Shown here: in pieces, positions 25,962 through 32,161 of the stretch | Layout: each line of letters opens with the position of its first letter | How positions within the stretch are numbered: position 1 is the first letter of the stretch | Source: an uncultured Bacteroidales bacterium | Lineage (GTDB): Bacteria > Bacteroidota > Bacteroidia > Bacteroidales > Bacteroidaceae | DNA: 32,161 nucleotides | Assembly: GCA_902798685.1 (NCBI GenBank) | Contig: CADBXO010000026.1 | Span: forward strand, 1-32,161 | Direction: 5' to 3' | The notes under the pieces: generated by a model | What the model saw: the letters and a program-made list of their open reading frames with translations, nothing else | Told to the model about the DNA's origin: nothing | Databases searched by the model: none | Translations under genes and position numbers: made by a program

Positions 25962-26483
25962 ATGAAAAGGGGAGTTGTACTGCTGTCATTGCTCTTGCTC
26001 GCAACCTCTTGCGAGAAGAACAGCTACAGCACTTTCTCCACCAAGTACAGGGTCCTGTTCAGTTGCGAGACAACTGTGTCTCCCTACAATCAGCTCTCCA
26101 CTCCCGGAAGATTCCTCTCTGTCAGAAAGACAGAGGGTAAACTCATCATCACGGATTCTGACGGAAACAAGTATGATGAAACCCTGTCGGATTACAAGAA
26201 CAGGTCTTTCATGATGGGACTGGGAGGACTCATCTTGGGAACCCCCACTTTCAACAATGACAACATGTCGATATGGGCCTACGACCTGGGTTGTCCCGAG
26301 TGTGACGCTCCGACAACCAGACTCAAGTTCGACCTTACGGGTAAGGCAACCTGTTCCAAATGCGGAGGAGAATGGAACTTGAATGCCGACGGTTCTCCCA
26401 TCAGCGGTGACGGAGTGCAACGACGCCCGCTATACCGTTACCCCACATCCTTAAGTAACGGAGTTCTTACGGTTTCCAATTGA
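25962..26483 (+). CDS. Four-cysteine lipoprotein with Rieske-like spacing, function unknown
   Basis: A 173-residue lipoprotein; I start at the ATG at 25962 (MKRGVVLLSLLLLATSC, lipidated Cys17), though a GTG at 25950 overlapping the argH stop would add four residues. The mature part starts EKNSYSTFSTKYRVLFSC. The C-terminal half holds two cysteine pairs, GCPEC and CSKC, separated by 16 residues, followed by GGEWNLNADGSPISG and a closing LYRYPTSLSNGVLTV. In Rieske domains the pattern is C-x-H, 15-17 residues, C-x2-H, then a similar glycine-rich loop; here both histidines are replaced by cysteines. This would favour a structural zinc or rubredoxin-like metal site over a Rieske cluster. Function unknown; it closes the pyrE operon. 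Confidence 0.8.
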   Translation: MKRGVVLLSLLLLATSCEKNSYSTFSTKYRVLFSCETTVSPYNQLSTPGRFLSVRKTEGKLIITDSDGNKYDETLSDYKNRSFMMGLGGLILGTPTFNNDNMSIWAYDLGCPECDAPTTRLKFDLTGKATCSKCGGEWNLNADGSPISGDGVQRRPLYRYPTSLSNGVLTVSN

Positions 26484-26491
26484 GACAAAAT

Positions 26492-26523
26492 AAAAAATGC
26501 CGACCTGATGGCCGGCATTTTTT
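26492..26523. terminator. Bidirectional terminator between the pyrE operon and the esterase gene
   Basis: AAAAAATGCCG (26492-26502) pairs with CGGCATTTTTT (26513-26523) around a 10-base loop. The A-run and T-run make it functional in both directions, fitting the convergent genes on either side. Confidence 0.9.
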
Positions 26524-26540
26524 ATGAATTCATCGGGGAA

Positions 26541-28109
26541 TTATTCCCAAGGAAGCTTGGTGATAGGCTGTGTGAACTCTGAGTTCTCTACATCGTTCTC
26601 GTCAAGCTTGAATACCATGAAGTTGGGGTTATCCTTGGTGCAGGGAGCCCACTCGCCGCCGTCGGGACCGTTGGGGTCACCGTACTTGCAGAAGTTGGTC
26701 CAAGCGGTAAGCATCTTCTCTGACAGATCCCAGTCACCCTTTGTCCAAGGTCTCCAGCAGTGCTGCAGTGACTTGAATACGAACCAGAGGTCTGATGAGT
26801 GGAATGCGCCACGCAGTCTCTGGCTTACCTCAGGATTATCACCGGGAAGAGGACGTGCAAACTCATAAGCCCAAGCCTTGTTGCCCTTCTCCTCACGGTT
26901 CTTGCAGAACTCTGCGATACCTGCTGACATGTTACCCATATCATTCAGGGTATAACCGATCATGTAGGGAACATCGGCCAGTGTACCGTCAAGAGCAGCC
27001 TGATCAAAACTCTCAAGTGAAACATAACCGTCAACGATAGGCTGACCTGTTATGCTGCCCTGGTTACCGGTAGCGTTGCTGTAGATGGTAGCAACTGAAT
27101 GGATAACCTCAGTATCGGCTGAACGCATCTTCTGGATGGTGTTGTAACCGGCCCAGTCCATGATAACCTTGGTGTTGAACTCAGCGCGCTGCAGAGCGTT
27201 CAGACCCTCGGGAGCCTGGGGAGCCTTGTAAGCAGCCAGCTTGGGAGCGTTGTTGTTACCGCCCATACCGCCAAAGCCGGGGAATCCACCCATACGCATG
27301 CCGCCCATACCGCCGCGCATGCCGCCGGCATTTGCGTTAGGAACGGTCAGACCGCCGGCGCTCATGATGATAGCCTTGTTGAACAGTCCGCGTGCCAGAG
27401 GAGACTCGCAGAGTGTACGTACGCTACCGCCACCTGCTGACTGGCCGAATATCATTACGTTATCGGGATCACCGCCAAACTCGGCAATGTTCTTCTTAAT
27501 CCACTTGAGAGACTCAATCTGATCCAGGATACCGTAGTTTCCTGATACTCCATGCTCGTTCTCAGCTGAGAGCTCGGGGTGTGTCAGGAAACCGAATACG
27601 CCCAGACGATAGTTGATAGATACTATAACTACGTCCTTGCCGGCCCACTCCTGTGCATCAAACTCGGGCTCTGAACCCCAACCCTCGCGGTAACCGCCAC
27701 CGTGAATCCACAGGGCAACCGGAAGTTTGGCATTTACTTCACCCGGCTTCTTGGTCCATACATTCAGATAAAGGCAATCCTCACTGAAGGGAGCCTCATC
27801 ACCATAACCCCACTCTGTATAGTAGCCACCTCTGAACTGGATGTGCTGATAACTGGGATGCTCAAAACGGTTGCAAAGCTTAACGCCCTCCCAGGGAATT
27901 ACGGGCTGAGGAGCCTTCCAACGGTTCTCACGAATAGGAGGAGCTGCATAAGGAATGCCGCGGAATACGAATACGTCCTTTACGCGATCTACGGTAACAC
28001 CCTGTACCTGACCGCCCTCAATGCTCAGTACCGGACTGAGTTTCTCTTGGCCGCACTGGCAACTGGCCATAAGAGTCAGAATGCCGGCAAAAAACAAAAG
28101 TTTCTTCAT
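26541..28109 (-). CDS. Carboxylesterase/type B lipase family lipoprotein
   Basis: A 522-residue alpha/beta-hydrolase of the para-nitrobenzyl esterase type (COG2272), predicted to be membrane-anchored: the signal peptide ends LTLMASC with Cys17. The fold motifs are VFVFRGIPYAAPP, EDCLYLNVWTK, LPVALWIHGGGY (oxyanion hole) and the nucleophile elbow FGQSAGG with Ser224. The acid is probably Asp390 (YTLNDMG) and the base His437 (GAFHSSDLWFVF). The natural substrate is unknown; ester-decorated plant glycans or phenolic esters are possible. A Gly/Met-rich low-complexity insertion occupies residues 262-284, after the nucleophile strand. It is a single gene with its own promoter and a shared terminator. 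Confidence 0.92.
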   Translation of the reverse strand: MKKLLFFAGILTLMASCQCGQEKLSPVLSIEGGQVQGVTVDRVKDVFVFRGIPYAAPPIRENRWKAPQPVIPWEGVKLCNRFEHPSYQHIQFRGGYYTEWGYGDEAPFSEDCLYLNVWTKKPGEVNAKLPVALWIHGGGYREGWGSEPEFDAQEWAGKDVVIVSINYRLGVFGFLTHPELSAENEHGVSGNYGILDQIESLKWIKKNIAEFGGDPDNVMIFGQSAGGGSVRTLCESPLARGLFNKAIIMSAGGLTVPNANAGGMRGGMGGMRMGGFPGFGGMGGNNNAPKLAAYKAPQAPEGLNALQRAEFNTKVIMDWAGYNTIQKMRSADTEVIHSVATIYSNATGNQGSITGQPIVDGYVSLESFDQAALDGTLADVPYMIGYTLNDMGNMSAGIAEFCKNREEKGNKAWAYEFARPLPGDNPEVSQRLRGAFHSSDLWFVFKSLQHCWRPWTKGDWDLSEKMLTAWTNFCKYGDPNGPDGGEWAPCTKDNPNFMVFKLDENDVENSEFTQPITKLPWE

Positions 28110-28173
28110 AATGATTGTTGTATTGGTTTGAATGAGATAAGTCCCTGTTGCTTTATTTCAAATTATTGACTCA

Positions 28174-28204
28174 CAAATGTAATGTATTTTATTACTTGTT
28201 AAAA
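28174..28204 (-). promoter_or_regulatory. Likely promoter of the esterase gene
   Basis: Minus-strand TACATTTG (28181 down to 28174) matches TAnnTTTG, with TTTT 19 bases upstream (28204 down to 28201). The leader to the ATG at 28109 would be about 60 bases. Confidence 0.45.
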
Positions 28205-28230
28205 TTGACATGCCTTTTTTTTCCTTATTT

Positions 28231-28262
28231 TTTGGCCAATCCCCCTAAACCGAGTACTTTTG
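28231..28262 (+). promoter_or_regulatory. Promoter of tRNA-Leu
   Basis: TTTG (28231-28234), exactly 20 bases, then TACTTTTG (28255-28262): a full match to the Bacteroidetes consensus. Predicted transcription starts about five bases before the mature tRNA end at 28274. Confidence 0.8.
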
Positions 28263-28273
28263 TCCACCGAAAC

Positions 28274-28358
28274 GCTCGAATGGTGGAATGGTAGACACGA
28301 GGGACTTAAAATCCCTTGGCCTTTATCGGCTGTGCGGGTTCGAGTCCCGCTTCGAGCA
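28274..28358 (+). tRNA. tRNA-Leu (anticodon TAA)
   Basis: An 85-base class II tRNA. The acceptor stem GCTCGAA (28274-28280) pairs with TTCGAGC (28351-28357), discriminator A. The anticodon stem AGGGA/TCCCT encloses CTTAAAA with TAA at 28307-28309. A 17-base variable arm contains a GCC/GGC stem. The T arm is GCGGG-TTCGAGT-CCCGC. CCA is not encoded. A protein gene starts 35 bases downstream with no terminator between them. Confidence 0.96.
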
Positions 28359-28392
28359 CTCCTTTCAGGATACAGCAAAAATCTTCGTTGAA

Positions 28393-29142
28393 ATGGTTGG
28401 CGTCAGATTTTTCAAGACATCTTTAATTGCTCTCCTGCTGCTGGGAGCCTTGCACGTCAGCGCATCCGATTACAGATTCAACCTTTACCTCAGTGTCGGC
28501 CCCATAAAGATGAAGGCCGGAACTGCCCGTCTGTATGATACCGATATCATATTCGACGGTCGCCCCGCCATAAGGACCGCCATGGAGATGAGCACCAACC
28601 CGACAGCCGATAAGGTTTTCTGCCTGCGTGACACCATCGAGTCCTACAACACAAAGGACGGAGAGAGCATTTTCTTCAGCAAGAAGGTAAACGAGGGCAG
28701 CAAGCATAACCTGGAAACCGCATCTTTCTCAAAGGACAGGGACAAGTTCATAGTCAACATGACCACCTGGAACATGAATACCAGAGAGCGTACAAGCCAT
28801 TCCACCGAGTGGCGCCCCACCCGCATATTCGACCTGATGAGCATGATTGCCTTCACCCAAAAGATTGACACATCTGAAAGCGAGCCCGGACGTACCGAGT
28901 CTCTGCCCATGGTCAACGGCGATATGGTTGTGGAACAGTATCTGGTCTATACCGGAAACAAGCAGGTCAAGGCCGATAACGGCCGCACCTATGACTGCAT
29001 GGTTATCTCCATCAGGGATTACAAGGAGGGCAAGGAACGCGAGACCGTAAAGGCTTATGTGACCAATGACTCGAAACATACACCGATCCAGTTGGATATC
29101 ATACTGGGAACCGGTACTTCAATAAAAGCCGTACTCAAATAA
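28393..29142 (+). CDS. DUF3108-like secreted protein
   Basis: A 249-residue exported protein of unknown function. The frame is open back to 28288, but that start lies inside the tRNA; the ATG at 28393 begins VGVRFFKTSLIALLLLGALHVSA, a good signal peptide. The mature protein is beta-rich (YRFNLYLSVGPIKMKAGTARL, DYKEGKERETVKAYVTNDSKHTPIQLDI, given here in pieces: SDYRFNLYLSVGPIKMKAG; RETVKAYVTNDSKHTPIQL), matching the DUF3108 pattern in which an N-terminal GxxxxKxG strand pair and a C-terminal vWlTdD..riPv-like segment recur. It follows tRNA-Leu by 34 bases and is one base from the next gene. Confidence 0.82.
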   Translation: MVGVRFFKTSLIALLLLGALHVSASDYRFNLYLSVGPIKMKAGTARLYDTDIIFDGRPAIRTAMEMSTNPTADKVFCLRDTIESYNTKDGESIFFSKKVNEGSKHNLETASFSKDRDKFIVNMTTWNMNTRERTSHSTEWRPTRIFDLMSMIAFTQKIDTSESEPGRTESLPMVNGDMVVEQYLVYTGNKQVKADNGRTYDCMVISIRDYKEGKERETVKAYVTNDSKHTPIQLDIILGTGTSIKAVLK

Positions 29143-29143
29143 T

Positions 29144-29800
29144 ATGAAACTCACTGATAACCGCTGGCTGACAGGACGCGGATTCGGAGTTCACTCTCCG
29201 TGGGCATATGACCTGATTGAAAACGTCATCAACGAACGCCATCCCTACTATGCGTACGAGGATCTCTATCCCTATTGGGAAAAGGCCCCTCAATACCTTC
29301 CGCAATATCCGCAGAGCCGTGACGAACTACTTTTCCGTCTGGTCAACAGGTTCAATCCCAAGTTCATACTTGAAGTGGGTACGGGCGCGGGCGTGAGCAC
29401 CGGTTATCTGGCATCGGTCTCAAAAGAGTCCAGGGTAGTGACTGTGGACTTTCCCCATCCGGCCGAAAAAGAGGTGCGCCGTAACATAAAGAAAATCCCG
29501 AATATTGAGTATATTGCAGCCGATGTCATAGAGACCGTGCAGGACATCCTTGACAGCGGCAACATTCCGCAGTTCATTCATATAGCCCACACCGCGTTGT
29601 GGAGACAGGTTGTAGAGATGATACTGCCTTATGCCAAACCCGAGACCGTCATCGTGGTCGAGGATCTGGGCAAGAAGCAGAAGAAGGAGTGGTGGAGTGA
29701 GGTTATCAAGGATGAACGCATAGGAGTGACATTCCAGTTAAAGAAGCTGGGACTGATCTTCTTTGACCCCAAGATGACCAAACAACACTACGTGTTATGA
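29144..29800 (+). CDS. Class I SAM-dependent methyltransferase-like protein
   Basis: A 218-residue soluble protein. The SAM-binding glycine loop is ILEVGTGAGVSTGYLASV (about residues 74-91), followed by VVTVDFPHPAE (strand two acid) and a strand-four segment FIHIAHTALWRQVVEMI. The usual catalytic aspartate after strand four is replaced by HIAHTA, and VIVVEDLGKKQKKEWW follows. The N-terminus starts RWLTGRGFGVHSPWAYDLI, a HSP-containing opening I recognise from Bacteroidetes paralogues of this kind. The substrate is unknown. It overlaps the cobalamin adenosyltransferase gene by ATGA and follows the DUF3108-like gene by one base. Confidence 0.8.
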   Translation: MKLTDNRWLTGRGFGVHSPWAYDLIENVINERHPYYAYEDLYPYWEKAPQYLPQYPQSRDELLFRLVNRFNPKFILEVGTGAGVSTGYLASVSKESRVVTVDFPHPAEKEVRRNIKKIPNIEYIAADVIETVQDILDSGNIPQFIHIAHTALWRQVVEMILPYAKPETVIVVEDLGKKQKKEWWSEVIKDERIGVTFQLKKLGLIFFDPKMTKQHYVL

Positions 29801-30342
29801 GCAAGATATACACCCGTACAGGCGACAAAGGAACCACCAGTCTGGTGGGAGGCAAACGCGTAAGCAAGTCCGATCCGCGTCTGGATGCCTACGGCACCAT
29901 CGACGAACTCAACTCTTTCATCGGCCTTATGCTCTCCGTCATGGACGGTAAGGCCGAGAGTGCTGAAAACATACGGTGGATACAGCAGAAACTGTTCAAT
30001 ATCGGAGGCTGTCTGGCCACTGACACAACCTCTTTCCAGCTGCCTGACAGCTGCAAGATCCTGGCACAGGACGTGGAGCGTATGGAGAAGATGATTGACG
30101 CCGCACAGGAGGGTCTGCCTGAACAGAAATCATTCATACTTCCGGGCGGCACGCAGGCAGCTTCTTACGCCCATGTGGCACGCACCGTCTGCCGCCGTGC
30201 AGAGCGTCTCATAATTGCCCTTCCAAATGACGCTACAGCACCTTCTGAACTGCTTCAATTCATTAACCGACTGTCAGATTATCTGTTTGTTCTGGCGCGC
30301 CGGATAAACTTTTTTGCGGGTGTTAATGAAAATATTTGGTAG
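29797..30342 (+). CDS. PduO-type cob(I)alamin adenosyltransferase
   Basis: Cytosolic trimeric enzyme that transfers the adenosyl group of ATP to cob(I)alamin, giving coenzyme B12 for enzymes such as methylmalonyl-CoA mutase. The 181-residue protein begins KIYTRTGDKGTTSLVGGKRVSK, the ATP-binding signature of the family, then RLDAYGTIDELNSFIG, FILPGGTQAASYAHVARTVCRRAER (in pieces FILPGGTQAASYAH and ARTVCRRAER) and the C-terminal NRLSDYLFVLAR. No other B12 genes are in the window; in this phylum the enzyme supports salvage and the propionate pathway. Its ATG overlaps the methyltransferase stop. Confidence 0.93.
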   Translation: MSKIYTRTGDKGTTSLVGGKRVSKSDPRLDAYGTIDELNSFIGLMLSVMDGKAESAENIRWIQQKLFNIGGCLATDTTSFQLPDSCKILAQDVERMEKMIDAAQEGLPEQKSFILPGGTQAASYAHVARTVCRRAERLIIALPNDATAPSELLQFINRLSDYLFVLARRINFFAGVNENIW

Positions 30343-30345
30343 AAC

Positions 30346-30375
30346 TTTCGTATAACTAAATTTTTTATACTTTTG
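30346..30375 (+). promoter_or_regulatory. Promoter of the DUF2795-like gene
   Basis: TACTTTTG (30368-30375) is an exact TAnnTTTG match followed by C; TTTC at 30346-30349 lies 18 bases upstream. The leader to the ATG at 30415 would be about 33 bases. Confidence 0.5.
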
Positions 30376-30414
30376 CACCCCATATAAGTAAACCTTAAAA
30401 CACCGTATTTTACT

Positions 30415-30636
30415 ATGTATTGGACATTGGAACTGGCATCAAAACTTGAAGATGCACCCTGGCCCGCAACCAAGGATGAGTTGATTGATTACGCCGTCCG
30501 TTCAGGAGCACCCCTTGAGGTAATAGAGAACCTTCAGGAGATAGAAGACGAGGGAGATATTTATGAAAGCATAGAGGACATATGGCCCGATTATCCCAGT
30601 AAGGAGGATTTCTTCTTTAACGAGGATGAGTATTAA
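30415..30636 (+). CDS. Small acidic DUF2795-like protein
   Basis: A 73-residue soluble protein: MYWTLELASKLEDAPWPATK at the start, then KDELIDYAVRSGAPLEVIEN, the short helical pattern of DUF2795 proteins (a helix-turn that recalls ydeI/rho N-terminal folds). The second half is very acidic, ending PSKEDFFFNEDEY. Function unknown. It has its own promoter and is followed 46 bases later by a hairpin with a T-run, so it is likely a single-gene transcript. Small size does not make it doubtful: the domain pattern and codon use look genuine. Confidence 0.85.
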   Translation: MYWTLELASKLEDAPWPATKDELIDYAVRSGAPLEVIENLQEIEDEGDIYESIEDIWPDYPSKEDFFFNEDEY

Positions 30637-30682
30637 GAGAAAACCAATCACATTTTGTATAACGATTTGATTATCTTATAGA

Positions 30683-30715
30683 AGAGTTGAACATTAATTG
30701 TTTGACTCTTTTTTT
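30683..30715 (+). terminator. Intrinsic terminator after the DUF2795-like gene
   Basis: An 11-bp stem with two G-U pairs (AGAGTTGAACA at 30683-30693, TGTTTGACTCT at 30699-30709), 5-base loop, followed by TTTTTT to 30715. It ends nine bases before the GTG start of the next gene, so it may act as an attenuator for it. Confidence 0.7.
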
Positions 30716-30724
30716 GACAGATAA

Positions 30725-31450
30725 GTGACAGATTACACTCTTATACTATTACTTGCTGTCGGAGCCAGTTTTGTTGAAAGGACAACCGGCTTTGGATTCG
30801 GTATTTTCATCATGACGGTTCTTCCGTTTCTGATGCCGTCATATGGTGAAGCCACAACTCTTTCCGGTCTTTTAGCACTGGCTACTACCTTGATCATTTG
30901 TATCAGGATGCGTAAATATATTACTTGGAAACATCTTTGGCCAATCCTGATAACCTTCATTGTAATTTCTGCCGGAGCTGTCTATCTGCTAACCAGGATG
31001 CAACTGCGCACTCTGACAATGTCTCTTGGTATTATCCTGATAATCATTAGTATCTATTTCCTGTTATTTGGCGGTAAAATCCACATAAAACCCACAATAA
31101 AGGCACAAATAATCACAGGGTCTTTAAGCGGCCTCATGGGAGGCTTCTTTGGAATGCAAGGTCCGCCTGCCGTATTATATTTCATTTCATCGGAAAAGGA
31201 TAAGGAACACTACATAGCATTGATTTCCACATACTTCTGTATCGGAAATTTTGCAATGACCCTATTCCGCGCAGGCAATGGCTTTTTTACCTTGGATGTT
31301 GTTAAGTCTTTTTTTGCAGGAATTATCGGAGTCTTTCTGGGTACATATTTGGGAGCAAAAGTCTTTGATAGGATTCCCGCGAAAGCTTTCCGTTACGTTG
31401 TGTATTCATACATAGGTATCAGCGGAATCATCATTCTGGCAACACTATAA
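30725..31450 (+). CDS. TauE/SafE-family sulfite exporter-like permease
   Basis: A 241-residue inner-membrane protein with about eight hydrophobic segments. The start MTDYTLILLLAVGASFVERTTG and the paired motif GFGFGIFIM, mirrored in the second half by GLMGGFFGMQGPPAVLYF, are typical of TauE/SafE (DUF81) permeases, which move sulfite, sulfonates or other organic anions; the substrate here is unknown. I use the GTG at 30725 because the first membrane helix begins directly after it; the next ATG falls inside that helix region. By eye the gene is more AT-rich than its neighbours (two 60-base lines counted gave 35% and 43% GC). No clear promoter lies between the upstream hairpin and the start. Confidence 0.86.
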   Translation: MTDYTLILLLAVGASFVERTTGFGFGIFIMTVLPFLMPSYGEATTLSGLLALATTLIICIRMRKYITWKHLWPILITFIVISAGAVYLLTRMQLRTLTMSLGIILIIISIYFLLFGGKIHIKPTIKAQIITGSLSGLMGGFFGMQGPPAVLYFISSEKDKEHYIALISTYFCIGNFAMTLFRAGNGFFTLDVVKSFFAGIIGVFLGTYLGAKVFDRIPAKAFRYVVYSYIGISGIIILATL

Positions 31451-31462
31451 TGTGATGCATAC

Positions 31463-31499
31463 AAAAAAGACGGCCGGAGTTGATCCGGCCGTCTTTTTT
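31463..31499. terminator. Bidirectional terminator between the permease and iron-sulfur subunit genes
   Basis: GACGGCCGGA (31469-31478) pairs with TCCGGCCGTC (31484-31493) around GTTGA; the stem extends through an A6/T6 pair, serving both convergent genes. Confidence 0.93.
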
Positions 31500-31515
31500 T
31501 GTGGCTGATACGGAA

Positions 31516-31863
31516 TCAGTCTTTCAGCTTGGCAGTGATGAACTCGCGGTTCAGACGTGCGATATTGCTGATTGAGATGCACTTGGGGCACTCGGCCTCG
31601 CAGGCGCGGGTGTTGGTGCAGTTTCCGAATCCCAGCTCATCCATCTTGGAGAGCATAGCCTTGGCGCGGCGGGCAGCCTCTACCTGACCCTGCGGGAGCA
31701 GAGCAAGCTGGCTGACCTTGGCACTTACAAACAGCATGGCTGAACCGTTCTTGCAGGCTGCAACGCATGCACCGCAACCGATGCATGAAGCTGCGTCCAT
31801 AGCCAGATCGGCCTTCTCCTTTGAGATAGGAATTGCATTTGCGTCAGGAACACCACCGGTGTT
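31516..31863 (-). pseudogene. C-terminal part of fumarate reductase/succinate dehydrogenase iron-sulfur subunit, out of frame
   Basis: From about 31863 the minus strand encodes [20 protein letters not shown], then [20 protein letters not shown] (4Fe-4S cluster ligands), [15 protein letters not shown], and [17 protein letters not shown] with the remaining cluster cysteines, ending [10 protein letters not shown]. This is the C-terminal ferredoxin-like domain of the B subunit that passes electrons between the flavoprotein and the membrane quinone subunit. It is one nucleotide out of phase with the N-terminal part. The family normally has about 17 residues (DR.AFD..I.AGGYISV-like) between the two halves; these are absent. 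An internal ATG at 31800 could give only a 94-residue fragment. Confidence 0.82.
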
Positions 31864-32161
31864 GATTTACCATAAGGTCGCGGATAACCGGGAAACCGGC
31901 TGAACGCCACGGCTCTACGGTGATGGTCTCACCATCCTTGAAACGGCGCATGTAAAGCTGGCAGGTGGTAGCACCTGTAGCGGGGCCGTGCGGATGACCG
32001 TTGATATAGAGTGAGCACATACCGCAGATACCCTCGCGGCAGTCGTGGTCAAATACCACAGGCTCCTCACCTGCATTGATGAGCTGCTCGTTCAGAATGT
32101 CAAGCATCTCAAGGAATGAGGTATCGGTGGGGATATCCTTCATTTCATACACCTTGAACTG
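31844..32161 (-). CDS. N-terminal part of fumarate reductase/succinate dehydrogenase iron-sulfur subunit, partial and frameshifted
   Basis: The gene runs in from beyond the window edge: the frame is already open at 32161 ([20 protein letters not shown]), so the ATG at 32152 is probably not the true start. The 2Fe-2S ligands are clear in [16 protein letters not shown] and the later ATGATTC. Next comes [19 protein letters not shown], after which the frame breaks at 31867-31864 and ends NQHRWCS. Minus-strand order would place the flavoprotein and cytochrome b subunit genes upstream, outside the window. As menaquinol:fumarate reductase this enzyme is central to Bacteroidales energy metabolism and is linked by pathway to the malate dehydrogenase at the other end of the window. 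Confidence 0.85.
   Translation of the reverse strand, partial: QFKVYEMKDIPTDTSFLEMLDILNEQLINAGEEPVVFDHDCREGICGMCSLYINGHPHGPATGATTCQLYMRRFKDGETITVEPWRSAGFPVIRDLMVNQHRWCS

Noticed and set aside
28288-28392. Protein start inside tRNA-Leu for the DUF3108-like gene
   Set aside because: The frame happens to be open through the tRNA, but the signal peptide begins at the ATG at 28393.

Overview
The window is from a Bacteroidales genome (phylum Bacteroidota), probably a gut Bacteroidaceae or Prevotellaceae lineage. The evidence is the promoter type (TTTG, about 20 bases, then TAnnTTTG), the lack of obvious Shine-Dalgarno sites, the giant hybrid two-component sensors, lipoproteins with Bacteroidetes-style leaders, and the block uppS - bamA - skp - murI. 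It reads as ordinary chromosome. I see no CRISPR array, insertion sequence, prophage, secretion locus or susC/susD pair. No stretch longer than about 170 bases lacks a gene.

Layout. 20-1018: malate dehydrogenase with its terminator. 1126-9147: two tandem, paralogous hybrid two-component system proteins of about 1,320 residues, each with its own promoter; the first has a damaged-looking receiver and DNA-binding end. 9142-13037, minus strand: xerD, then an OmpA/TPR lipoprotein gene broken by an exact 34-bp tandem duplication, then dprA. 13081-15326, plus strand: O-methyltransferase, rbfA and a LolC/LolE-type permease, diverging from xerD through back-to-back promoters. 15312-23393, minus strand: a cell-envelope operon in the order DUF6242-like Asp-box lipoprotein, DUF6089-like barrel, uppS, bamA, three Skp/OmpH chaperones, murI. 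It links undecaprenyl-phosphate supply, outer-membrane protein insertion with its periplasmic chaperones, and D-glutamate for peptidoglycan.

23543-26483, plus strand: pyrE, an SRPBCC protein, argH and a four-cysteine lipoprotein, ending at a bidirectional terminator shared with a convergent carboxylesterase lipoprotein (26541-28109, minus). 28274-30342, plus strand: tRNA-Leu(TAA) behind a textbook promoter, then a DUF3108-like protein, a methyltransferase and a PduO-type cobalamin adenosyltransferase. 30415-30636: a small acidic DUF2795-like protein. 30725-31450: an AT-richer TauE/SafE-type permease. 31516-32161, minus strand: the iron-sulfur subunit of fumarate reductase/succinate dehydrogenase, cut by the window edge and interrupted by an apparent deletion/frameshift.

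The points most worth a second look are the orphan sensor pair with its degenerate first member, the 34-bp duplication (its removal exactly restores a 561-residue ORF), the lesion in the iron-sulfur subunit gene, the Rieske-spaced four-cysteine lipoprotein, and low-complexity insertions in BamA and the esterase. I found no clear sign of a wholly new multi-gene system. All family names come from reading the sequence; no database search was run.
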